Below, one piece after another: positions 24,014-31,479 of a stretch of DNA of 64,000 nucleotides. A program made the position numbers and the translations under genes. The stretch spans positions 727,579 through 791,578 of the forward strand of contig CAWAYH010000011.1 of the NCBI GenBank assembly GCA_963786195.1, given 5' to 3'. This stretch comes from CAWAYH01 sp963786195. Lineage in GTDB: Bacteria > Acidobacteriota > Vicinamibacteria > Vicinamibacterales > 2-12-FULL-66-21. Each line of letters begins with the position of its first letter. Position 1 is the first letter of the stretch. The notes below the pieces were generated by a model, which worked only from the letters and a program-made list of their open reading frames with translations, did not search any database and had not been told where the DNA came from.

Positions 24014-24225
24014 CCGAGCCGCCTGGCGTGCTTCTTGTGTACGGACTGGCGGCGCACGCCGAGCGCGGAGGCGATCGCCTGCCAGGTCCAGCCCTGGGCG
24101 CGGGCGTTGCTCACGTGCAGGGCCTCCAGTTCTTCGGTGAGCCTGCGCAAGGCGGCGACCGCCGCGAGGCCCGTGGCGGGATCGCCGCTGTCCACGGCGA
24201 CCGCCAGCTCCGTCATCGAGGTCAT
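24010..24225 (-). CDS. Small helix-turn-helix protein
   Basis: 71 residues: an N-terminal helix rich in Ala, Leu and Glu (AAVAALRRLTEELEALHVSNARAQG) and a C-terminal HTH (WTWQAIASALGVRRQSVHKKHARRL). It probably binds DNA and, being translationally coupled to the Clp-N protein, may be controlled by it. Upstream (24254-24294) an imperfect inverted repeat GATGTCAC...GTGACATC lies between this gene and the divergent nucleotidyltransferase gene. Confidence 0.8.
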   Translation of the reverse strand: MTSMTELAVAVDSGDPATGLAAVAALRRLTEELEALHVSNARAQGWTWQAIASALGVRRQSVHKKHARRLG

Positions 24226-24325
24226 GCTGTCAGCTTAGACTGACAGACCTTAAGATGTCACCCTGGGCTGACGCGGTACGCCGGTGTGACATCGTGGAGT
24301 GGGCTCGAGGAGAAGGAGATTGCCG

Positions 24326-25234
24326 TTGGCATCGGTTGACCCGGATCCTCACGGCTCGCCGGCCAGGCAGGCAGCTGCCGATCAGGGCGAGGCCGTGCTG
24401 GTTCGGGCGGTGGCGGCCTACCGGGCTGCCCTGGGATCACGCCTGATCGCCGGTTATGCGCTCGGCAGCCTCGCGCACGGAGGTTTCAGTCCGCTGGTGA
24501 GCGACGTTGATCTCGGGCTCATCCTGGACGACCCGGTTCGGGCGAAAGACCGGCTGACCATCCGCACCGTGGCCCGCTCCGTGAGAGCCGGAGGTTCGGC
24601 GCTTGATCAACGGCTCTCGGTGTTCTGGGGAACACCGGCAACCCTGCAGGGCCAGCGCCGCGGCGGCCGATTCCCACCGCTAGACCGGCTGGACCTGCTT
24701 GAATACGGTCGGCTGCTCACAGGAACGGACGCGCGTTCTGCCGTGGCCCGCCCCGACCGCACCGAACTGCTGGTGGCAGGCGCCGAGTTCGCCCTCGGCT
24801 ACCTGGGCGGGGCCGCACGGCCACCGGACCGCCTCAGGCAGCGGGCCCTGTTCCGCTCGCGAGACGATGACGTGCTGACCGAGATCCGCACGCCTGCGCG
24901 GCTGGTCTCCGCAGGGCCCCGGCGGGTGACCAAGATCGTGCTCTTCCCGGTCCGCTTTCTATTCACCGCCCAGACGGGCCAGGTGGGCACCAATACCCTC
25001 GCGGCCCGGCACTACCTGGCCAGTCCGGACGCGCCTGCCACCTCGCTGGTGGCCGCGGCGCTGGCCTGGCGCCTCGAACCGCCGGCCGACGGCGAGGCGG
25101 CCGCGCTCCTGGGCCGGGAGCTCGTCCCGCTGTTTGTCCATTACATCGACGATCACATCGCGCGCCTGCGCGCCGTTGGTCAGTACCGGCTTGCCGACCG
25201 CTTCCATCGCTGGCGGACCCGTCTGCTGGCCTGA
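24326..25234 (+). CDS. Nucleotidyltransferase-fold protein
   Basis: About 302 residues with the polymerase-beta nucleotidyltransferase motif: LIAGYALGSLAHGGFSPLVS then DVDLGLIL, giving GS-x10-DxD with the two metal-binding Asp residues. The C-terminal two thirds are helical and without a recognised domain. Such enzymes transfer nucleotides to drugs, proteins or RNA; the acceptor is unknown. The start is uncertain: GTG 24299, TTG 24320 and TTG 24326 are in frame. AGAAGGAGA lies 6 bases before 24326, so I chose that. Confidence 0.7.
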   Translation: MASVDPDPHGSPARQAAADQGEAVLVRAVAAYRAALGSRLIAGYALGSLAHGGFSPLVSDVDLGLILDDPVRAKDRLTIRTVARSVRAGGSALDQRLSVFWGTPATLQGQRRGGRFPPLDRLDLLEYGRLLTGTDARSAVARPDRTELLVAGAEFALGYLGGAARPPDRLRQRALFRSRDDDVLTEIRTPARLVSAGPRRVTKIVLFPVRFLFTAQTGQVGTNTLAARHYLASPDAPATSLVAAALAWRLEPPADGEAAALLGRELVPLFVHYIDDHIARLRAVGQYRLADRFHRWRTRLLA

Positions 25235-25464
25235 GGAATCCCGGCGCTCAGGGAGGCCACGGCTGCGCAGATTTATCGTCTGACGATCTGAATTGTCCGC
25301 ATCCAGGCGAAATATGTCAGTTACACTCGTTGCGGCCATGGGGGTCATCTGGTTGTCGTTCTCCTCCTCAAAGCGGAAGGTCGGTGGTTGGACCCTGCCC
25401 GTGACCGCTCAACCAGAAGTTCTCAGCTGGAGCTGAGTTCCAGAACGCCGGAGATGAGACTCAG

Positions 25465-25905
25465 ATGAGCGTCGTCGCCTTGTTTACCTGGATGGCCACC
25501 ATTCTCGCTGGCCTTATTCTCCTTATTATCTGGATCATCGAGTACGACAGCGAGTTCCAGACCGCGGCCGCGACTCGCTTGCCCGTTCCGGTGATTTCCG
25601 CTCATGCCCTGCTCGGCCTGGGTGGCCTGATGTTGTGGATCGGCTACCTTCTGCTCAACCAGAAGCAGCTGGCCTGGGCCACGGTCGCCGCCCTGGGCAC
25701 CGTCGCCGTCCTGGGCCTGATCATGGCGGCACGCTGGGTTGGCGTGTACCGGACCGTCGGCAACCCCGGTCCGTCGCTCACCAGGGACGCCATTGTCCCT
25801 CCGGAACGGAACTTCCCGCTGCCGGTCGTCCTCCTGCACGGCATCCTCGCCGTCACCACCCTCGTCCTGGTGCTGTTCACCGCGATCGGCAATGTCCGCA
25901 GGTGA
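25465..25905 (+). CDS. Four-helix membrane protein of unknown function
   Basis: 146 residues with four predicted membrane helices (LFTWMATILAGLILLIIWII, VPVISAHALLGLGGLMLWIGY, TVAALGTVAVLGLIMAARWV, LPVVLLHGILAVTTLVLVLF). Histidines in helices 2 and 4 (SAHALLG, LLHGILA) would face each other, a pattern that can hold heme, although no known cytochrome family is evident. GGAGATGAG precedes the ATG. A strong hairpin follows at 25925. Confidence 0.65.
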   Translation: MSVVALFTWMATILAGLILLIIWIIEYDSEFQTAAATRLPVPVISAHALLGLGGLMLWIGYLLLNQKQLAWATVAALGTVAVLGLIMAARWVGVYRTVGNPGPSLTRDAIVPPERNFPLPVVLLHGILAVTTLVLVLFTAIGNVRR

Positions 25906-25924
25906 CGAGCCACCGGTAGAGAGC

Positions 25925-25965
25925 CCTCCGAGGCCGCCTGGTTGCAGCCAGGACGACCTCGGAGG
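25925..25965 (+). terminator. Stem-loop after the four-helix membrane protein
   Basis: CCTCCGAGG (25925-25933) pairs with CCTCGGAGG (25957-25965), with an inner CCTGG/CCAGG stem. There is no T run. It lies between two convergent genes and probably ends both transcripts. Confidence 0.6.
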
Positions 25966-26016
25966 CTGTGCCGGGGCGAGATCAGAGCTCGTTCGGCTTA
26001 ATGGTTGCCACGGATT

Positions 26017-26932
26017 TCACTGCGTCTGCTGACGGGTATCGAGGGTGGCGAAGAAGGAGCGGACCTCGCCGGCGACCTGGGCGACAATCTCGGGCTTGCC
26101 GCCGGGGTTGGTCTGGCTGGGGTCGCTGGAGGCACCGTGGTCGAGGCCGGGGAACTCCACGCGCCGGCTGCGCGGAAGCGTCCGGGCCAGCGCGTCGCGG
26201 GCAGGCTTGAGGAAGGGCAGCCCCTTGCTCCCGCCCAGGATGAGGACGTCGGCGGTGACCGTCCGGAACGCGTCGACGGTGCCGGCCATCTCGGCGATGA
26301 GCACACCTTCGTAGTGGATGGTGGGTGCCAGCTTGCGCATCGTGATGGCGTCCGGGGCGGCCTTGGCGGTCCTCGCTCTTCATGGCCTTCTCGGTGAGTG
26401 ACGCCAGCAGGCGGCGCGGCATGATCTTGAAGAACGGCGGCGCCAGTTCCAGCCCGTACATGCTGGTGATCATCGCGGCGGCCAGCTTGCCGTCGGCCAG
26501 CTCGCGGTCGAAGCGCTCCAGCCAGGCGGTGTTCGGCGTGGCGTCCATGGCCAGCGCGGGCTCGTAGACGGCGATCATGCGGATGCCGGGCAGGGTGCGG
26601 GCGGCCTCCAGGACGACCAGGCCGCCGGCGCTGACCCCGAAGACCAGCTGCGCACCCGATTCGGCCAGGACGGCCTGAAGGTCTTCCACCTCGGTGCGCA
26701 CGCTGTGGTCGGGCCGGTGCGGGCCGGACATGCCACGCCCGCGCCGGTCGGGCAGGTAGACGGTGAAGTCGCTGGCCAGGGCCCCGGCGAGCAGCGTGTG
26801 GCTGCGGGCCGACTCCATGCTGCCGTGCAGGATCACGACGGCCGGGCCGCGACCGGTCTTCAGGTAGCCGATCGGGGTGCCGTCACGGGAGGTGACGCGG
26901 CCGCTGGTCATCGATGTGCCGATGTCAATCAT
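26017..26932 (-). CDS. Alpha/beta hydrolase, one frameshift
   Basis: The first part (from 26932) has GPAVVILHGSMESARSHTLLA, the nucleophile elbow FGVSAGG and AVYEPALAMD. After MKSED the frame breaks near 26375 and continues in another as ITMRKLAPTIHYEGVLIAEM, ILGGSKGLPFLKPARDAL and FPGLDHGAS, which supplies the catalytic Asp region and His. Together about 305 residues, a normal length. The nucleophile Ser is in G-V-S-A-G. Its promoter contains a CTAGTT/AACTAG inverted repeat. The substrate is unknown. Confidence 0.8.
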
Positions 26933-27030
26933 GTCAATCCTCGGTATCTGCGGTGGGTTGCCTGGATCTCGTCGCGGCGTGCCTCGCCGGGTCGGCCAGG
27001 CTCATCCGCCTGCCGATAGTTACATAGCAT

Positions 27031-27049
27031 CTAGTTCATATGCAACTAG
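27031..27049. promoter_or_regulatory. Inverted repeat in the hydrolase promoter
   Basis: CTAGTT (27031-27036) and AACTAG (27044-27049) flank CATATGC in an AT-rich island of otherwise GC-rich DNA, about 100 bases before the hydrolase start. The core TGCATATG and flanks resemble MarR- or PadR-type sites. A TTGCATAT stretch also lies upstream of the ABM gene at 29784. The rest of 26933-27236 holds nothing I can support. Confidence 0.45.
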
Positions 27050-27236
27050 TTTTATTGGCACAGGCCGACCCAGGTTCGACCACCCCGGGGATGTCACATC
27101 AGAGAGCGGACTTGTCGCGTCCGGGCAGGAGCAGGACCCGCAACGGTGTCACGGCAGCGGGTACAGGCCATCCAGCCGCGGACGTCCCGGATGAAGCTGC
27201 CGGTCGTCGTCCTCGATGGCCCGAACGGGCCGGGTG

Positions 27237-27860
27237 TTACCAGCCGCCGTCGTCGAATCCGCCGCCGTCGTCGAATCCGCCAGCATCGTCGTACCCGCCA
27301 TCGCCGTCGCCCTGGCCGCCGTCGTCTTGGCGGTCGTCGTCTTGGCGTTCCTCATCCTGGCGGCCGTCGTAGTAGCCCTGGTCGTATTCACGCTCGCCGT
27401 AGTCTCGGTCGCCGCCGAAGAGCCCGCCGCCGCTGAACAGGTCGCTCAGCGCTTCGGCGGCCAGGATGCCGCCGCCGACGCCGAGGGCGATCTGGCCTGC
27501 CCCGGCTAGGAAACCCTGGCCGCCCGATCGCTGCCAGCCTGATGACTGCTGGTACGGCGGCGCGTAACCGCCGTAGCCCTGCTGGCCGGCGCCTCGCCGC
27601 CCTGGCTGGGCGAACCCGGCCGACGATCCGCCCTGCCGCAGCTGCTGCTGGCAGTCGGCAAGCTGGGCCCGCAACTGCCGGAGCGCGGCCTGCTGCCCGA
27701 CTAGCGTCTGCGCCATGTGATAGGGCAGGCCGGGCGGCCCTTGCTGAATGTGCTGCTGGACCCTGGCCTCGGCCTGCGGATCCCGCGGTCCCGCCTGCGC
27801 GGCGGTCCGGTAGAGGTGCCGGAACAGGTCGTCGATGGCCTGCTGATCTTGTTGATTCAC
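27237..27860 (-). CDS. DUF2076-like protein with acidic low-complexity tail
   Basis: 207 residues from GTG 27860. The N-terminal helical part (NQQDQQAIDDLFRHLYRTAAQAGPRDPQAEA, then LPYHMAQTLVGQQAALRQLRAQLADCQQQL) matches the DUF2076 layout. A glycine/glutamine/tyrosine linker and one hydrophobic glycine segment (AGQIALGVGGGILAAEAL) follow, then a very acidic tail of Asp, Gly and Tyr. The tail could bind cations. Function is unknown. The start was set by the NQQDQQ motif. Confidence 0.7.
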   Translation of the reverse strand: MNQQDQQAIDDLFRHLYRTAAQAGPRDPQAEARVQQHIQQGPPGLPYHMAQTLVGQQAALRQLRAQLADCQQQLRQGGSSAGFAQPGRRGAGQQGYGGYAPPYQQSSGWQRSGGQGFLAGAGQIALGVGGGILAAEALSDLFSGGGLFGGDRDYGEREYDQGYYDGRQDEERQDDDRQDDGGQGDGDGGYDDAGGFDDGGGFDDGGW

Positions 27861-27907
27861 ACGTAGCCAGATACCCGGCAAGCAGGAGCTGACACCGCGG
27901 CTGGTGA

Positions 27908-28198
27908 TCAGTAAGGCAGCTCGCCGCGTGATGCATGCTGCGTGAAGTGATCAGCGTGGCATTGCGGACAGCGGTGGCGCGCCTCAGCCTGGCGGTTCCG
28001 CTCCGAGATCGAATCGACCGTCCTGGCCACAGCGGCCGGATCGACTTCCACGAGCCCTCCCGTGATGACGGCGACCCCAGCCAGGAACCTGCTGGCCACC
28101 CTGCTCCGCCACCGCCGTGCCGACCTGGGCACTTGCCAGGTAGTTCCGCATTGGGCGCAGGTCCTCGTATAGTTCGGCGGCTGCCACGGGAACCGCAT
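27908..28198 (-). CDS. Small zinc-ribbon protein
   Basis: 96 residues with CAQC near the N-terminus and CPQC near the C-terminus, which together can make a four-cysteine zinc site. Between them are a basic stretch (RSARRWRSR) and a hydrophobic stretch (FLAGVAVITGGLVEV). ATG 28198 was chosen over upstream starts because the protein then begins right before the first CxxC. I do not recognise the family. Confidence 0.55.
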   Translation of the reverse strand: MRFPWQPPNYTRTCAQCGTTWQVPRSARRWRSRVASRFLAGVAVITGGLVEVDPAAVARTVDSISERNRQAEARHRCPQCHADHFTQHASRGELPY

Positions 28199-28254
28199 GC
28201 CACGATCGTCGCCGCACGATGGTGCCCGGGTCAAGCGCCGCCCGCACGCCTCGG

Positions 28255-28773
28255 TCACGTCCAGCCAAGCCAGGTCACTATCTGCTCCGCCACGACCGGA
28301 ACCGGACGGTCGTTGGCCAGCACGATGTCCTCTATCCCGACGCCCTCAGCGGCCGCTATCTGCCGGGCCGCTTCCCGCAGCTCCTCCCGCCGTTCGGTGG
28401 TCACGTCGGCCGACAGGCGCTGTTCGATATCGGACAGCGGCACCGACAGGCGAACGACCCGCAGCGGCACCCCGCAAGCCTCCCGGATACCGCGCAACTC
28501 GTCGGGGCTGGAGACGAAGTAGGCCAGGACAAATACGCTGATTCCCCCCTCGCGGTAGTTCGATACCACCGCTGCCAGGTTGCGCAACATGAAGGGATTC
28601 CGAGCCGAGGAACCGTCGAAGCTGTTCACGCCCCAGCCCAGGAAATCAAGATCCAGCAGAGCATATGGCTGACGCCGCTGCTCCAGAAGGTAGGAGATCT
28701 CCGCGGCAACCGTGCTCTTCCCCGCGCCATAGACCCCGGTGATCAAGACACCCTCGTCGCTGCGTATCCCCAT
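28255..28773 (-). CDS. P-loop nucleotide kinase-like protein
   Basis: 172 residues. Walker A is GVYGAGKST near residue 12, followed by VAAEISYLLEQRRQPYALLDLDFLGWG, the usual place for an Asp-containing substrate site. The C-terminal half carries basic residues that could form a lid (SDIEQRLSADVTTERREELREAARQIAA). It looks like a small-molecule kinase of the AAA_33/zeta-toxin-like class, substrate unknown. ATG 28773 starts just before the P-loop. The upstream gene at 28844 is divergent. Confidence 0.75.
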   Translation of the reverse strand: MGIRSDEGVLITGVYGAGKSTVAAEISYLLEQRRQPYALLDLDFLGWGVNSFDGSSARNPFMLRNLAAVVSNYREGGISVFVLAYFVSSPDELRGIREACGVPLRVVRLSVPLSDIEQRLSADVTTERREELREAARQIAAAEGVGIEDIVLANDRPVPVVAEQIVTWLGWT

Positions 28774-28843
28774 TGAGCAAGCATAAGGAACCGCCACGCC
28801 ATGCCCTCACCCAAAGCGTGCGCACCTGCCAAAATACGGACCC

Positions 28844-29350
28844 ATGGGCTACACCACCGAATTCGACGGCAGTGTGAGCATCTCGCCGCCACTGAACGCG
28901 CACGAGATCGCCTACTTGCGGAAGTTCGCCGCCTCCCGGCGCATGGACCGCGCCCGCGGGCCCTACTTCGTGGATGGTTCGGGACCGTTCGGCCAGGGCC
29001 ACGATGACGACATCCGCGACTTCAATAAGCCGCCAGCCGGACAACCCGGACTGTGGTGCCGGTGGGAGCCGACCAAGGACGGCACGGCCATCAAGTGGAA
29101 CGGCGTGGAGAAGTTCTATAACTCCGAGGAGTGGATGACCTACCTCATCGACCTGTTCCTGAAGCCCGGCGCCGTGCTGGCCAGCGAGCTGGCCAACCCG
29201 GTACCGGGCCGTCACTACTCAGCGGAGTTCCGGCACTTCACGTTTGACCATGAGCTGAACGGCGTCATCGACGCCCAGGGCGAAGATGACGATGACCGAT
29301 GGCGGCTGGTCGTGACCGGGAACACCGTCACGTCCGTACGGGCGGATTAG
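28844..29350 (+). CDS. Hypothetical protein
   Basis: A 168-residue intact soluble protein, MGYTTEFDGSVSISPPLN and so on, with many aromatic and charged residues (WCRWEPTKDG, WNGVEKFYNSEEWMTYLIDLFL, YSAEFRHFTFDHELNG). I have seen similar unnamed proteins in actinobacteria and their phages but cannot give a fold or role. There is no clear Shine-Dalgarno; the ATG was chosen because homologous proteins start GYTTEFDG. Confidence 0.7.
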   Translation: MGYTTEFDGSVSISPPLNAHEIAYLRKFAASRRMDRARGPYFVDGSGPFGQGHDDDIRDFNKPPAGQPGLWCRWEPTKDGTAIKWNGVEKFYNSEEWMTYLIDLFLKPGAVLASELANPVPGRHYSAEFRHFTFDHELNGVIDAQGEDDDDRWRLVVTGNTVTSVRAD

Positions 29351-29418
29351 CGCTCCGGACGGAAGTGACGGCTGGCACCCCTCGCCGGCCTGTCTGCTGG
29401 TGTGGCCAGGCAGGACCG

Positions 29419-29784
29419 CTAGCTGGTTTCGGTGATCACCTGGTAGAGCATCGGTGAGCTGGGGAACTCCTCCCAGCCCGGCTGGGTGACGACGCGCCGG
29501 AACTCATCGGTGCCGTGCGCGGCACGGAAGTGCGCCTCCGACTCCCAGTTCGCGACGTTCACCCACCGGTACTGAGCATCGGCGGAGACCGCCCGGTGCA
29601 GCCGCAGGGAGATGAACCCCGGCTGGGCTGTGAAGTACTTGGCTGTCCTGGCCCACAGCTCGTGGAATGCCTCGTCCCGGCCAGGGCTGACGGCAAAGCT
29701 ATTCATCAGCGTTACCGGCCCGGTGAGGACGTGGTCGGATGCCGGTGCCACGCGGTCTTGTGCGGCGATGCGGTCCGATGTCAT
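29419..29784 (-). CDS. Antibiotic biosynthesis monooxygenase (ABM) domain protein
   Basis: 121 residues: VTLMNSFAVSPGRDEAFHELWARTAKYFTAQPGFISLRLHR, then WVNVANWESEAHFRAAHGTDEFR. This is a classical single ABM domain of a dimeric ferredoxin-like fold. Relatives oxidise aromatic polyketides or degrade heme; this one has no pathway neighbours, so a general detoxifying role is as likely. An AT-rich TTGCATATACGTATAG block lies 40-60 bases upstream and may be the regulator-binding site. Confidence 0.8.
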   Translation of the reverse strand: MTSDRIAAQDRVAPASDHVLTGPVTLMNSFAVSPGRDEAFHELWARTAKYFTAQPGFISLRLHRAVSADAQYRWVNVANWESEAHFRAAHGTDEFRRVVTQPGWEEFPSSPMLYQVITETS

Positions 29785-29891
29785 GGGGTACTCCCTCCCG
29801 TTCGTTGCACTGCTGTGCAGTTATTGCATATACGTATAGTCTGGTGGACGGCGGATGTCAAGTGAAAGCGAGGAGACCCGCGTGTCCGTGC

Positions 29892-30494
29892 CTACAAGCC
29901 GAAGGCGCCACCCTCGATGAGGATGAGCAGGCCGATGGTGATCAGGACCACGGGCAGCAGGATGTGACCCCACCTGCCGAGGGGCTTGGCGATGACCGGG
30001 CGGGTGGCGACGAACCGGCCTGCGGCGCACCAGACGCCGACCAGGACCAGGAAGACCACGCAGTACACGATCGTGCCGCCGGTGCCGACGTTGGTGAAGA
30101 CGGGTACGTAGACACCGATGTTGTCGCCGCCGTTGGCAAAAGTGGTGGTGGCGACCTTGACGATCGCCGGGCCGCCTTGTCCGGATTCGGCCTGCTCGCC
30201 GTGGTCACCGAGCTTGCGGTTCTGCCAAGCTTTCCAGGCGTCTCGCAGGCCGAGGGCGATCGGGAGCAGGCCGAGGTAGGGCAGGGCTTCCTTGGGCAGG
30301 ACCCTGGCCCCGAAGGTGACGGCGATGGCCACGGCGAGGATCGCGGTGAAGGCCAGGTACTGGCCAGCTATCACCCGCCTGGCCGAGCCGTGCTGCCCGG
30401 CGCCCTGGGCGAAAAACAGCGACAAAATCACGATGTCGTCGAAATTGGTGACGGCGAACAGCCCGACCGCTTCCGCGATGACGCCTGCGGTCAT
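29892..30494 (-). CDS. CadD-family cadmium resistance transporter
   Basis: 200 residues from ATG 30494 with five to six helices. Family marks are the opening AVGLFAVTNFDDIVILSLFFAQG, with paired Asp residues in the first helix, and FANGGDNIGVYVPVFT in the middle. CadD proteins export cadmium or other cations. Upstream in-frame starts only add a basic leader. It lies 31 bases after the potassium-channel gene on the same strand, so the two are probably co-transcribed. Confidence 0.85.
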   Translation of the reverse strand: MTAGVIAEAVGLFAVTNFDDIVILSLFFAQGAGQHGSARRVIAGQYLAFTAILAVAIAVTFGARVLPKEALPYLGLLPIALGLRDAWKAWQNRKLGDHGEQAESGQGGPAIVKVATTTFANGGDNIGVYVPVFTNVGTGGTIVYCVVFLVLVGVWCAAGRFVATRPVIAKPLGRWGHILLPVVLITIGLLILIEGGAFGL

Positions 30495-30525
30495 GGGCGC
30501 ATAGCCTTCCCGGACGGAGCACGGC

Positions 30526-31101
30526 TTACCTACCGGGCGGGACGGTGCCGTTGCCGCCCGGCGGCCGTTGCCGGCCACGTTGGACCGCGCTCAACAGGAC
30601 CCTGACTCCGAGGCCGAGGACGATCAGATCAGCGAGCATCTGCCCGGTCACGACCAGCCGCGCCACCTCGGTCTTGGCGGTGATGTCGCCGAATCCGACC
30701 GTGGCGAACACGGTGACCGTGAAGTAGATCGCGTCAGTGCGGCTCAGCGGCTGGTTGAAGTTGCCAGCCGAAATCGTCGCCAGCACGACATAGGTCGCCG
30801 CGAACAGCAGCAGGAAAAACGGAATGCTGGTGGCCAGGGCCTCGACTCCGCGTAGCAGCGGGAACGATGACCGGATGATCGAGCGGACCTGATAGGTCAC
30901 CAGGCCCATGAGGGCCACCAGCCCGATGATCAGCAGCGTGACGGTGACCGCGGTCGAGGAGCGGTCCAGGGGCAGCAGGTAATAGATGACGACCAGCACG
31001 GCGGTTGATCCCGCCGCCCGCAGCATGGATCGCACGATTCTGCGGGCCGGGGGCCTGCCCGCCTGCCCGACGTCAGGCCCCGGGCCTGGGCTCTCAGTCA
31101 T
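30526..31101 (-). CDS. Two-pore-helix (Ion_trans_2) potassium channel
   Basis: 191 residues with two N-terminal helices, then the pore module: a helix (LATSIPFFLLLFAATYVVLATI), a pore loop with selectivity filter TVGFGD and a final inner helix (VTGQMLADLIVLGLGVRVLL). The TVGFGD filter is potassium-selective. There is no RCK domain. The tail is short and basic. It sits at the head of a two-gene unit with CadD, which could link membrane potential to cation export. Confidence 0.9.
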   Translation of the reverse strand: MTESPGPGPDVGQAGRPPARRIVRSMLRAAGSTAVLVVIYYLLPLDRSSTAVTVTLLIIGLVALMGLVTYQVRSIIRSSFPLLRGVEALATSIPFFLLLFAATYVVLATISAGNFNQPLSRTDAIYFTVTVFATVGFGDITAKTEVARLVVTGQMLADLIVLGLGVRVLLSAVQRGRQRPPGGNGTVPPGR

Positions 31102-31479
31102 GAGGAAAGGCTAACGGTCACCGACGGCTTCCTACCCAGGCTCGGGCATTGCCAGTAGATACGACCGTCCGGCCACGCCCTAGTCGGTATCAGCCACCTC
31201 TACGACTGCAGTCCCGGTCAGGCCACCGCGCCCCTGCGCCAGGCACTCGCGACCTAGACGTCAAGACCGCAACGGCAGCGCGCCGATACCTGATCCGGCG
31301 CTGCTCGCGCTGGTCCGGACTGTCCGCAGCACGGCGCGCTAACGCGCCCCCACCGGGCTCAGCGCCCGCCCGGCACGGCAGGTCGCAGCAAGCCAGGTCC
31401 GCGGCCGAAGGCAGTCTGCGGTCTGTCCTTTCCGTTCGGAAGATCCTGGATCAGCTTGCGTCGAGCCGCAGCCGCCGGG
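31102..31479. other. Intergenic region without a supported gene
   Basis: Frames here are arginine/alanine/proline-rich and have no recognisable domain. It lies between the start of the potassium-channel gene and the end of the STAND gene. It may hold the channel promoter; I see no strong hairpin, palindrome or RNA. Confidence 0.4.

Noticed and set aside
24254..24294. A regulon defined by TGTCACATCGT-like sequences here and at 13,300
   Set aside because: The shared core is short and the surrounding arms differ, so chance similarity in GC-rich DNA is sufficient.
27020..27440. A plus-strand Ser/Arg/Pro repeat protein
   Set aside because: It is the complement of the Asp/Gly-rich tail of the DUF2076-like protein.
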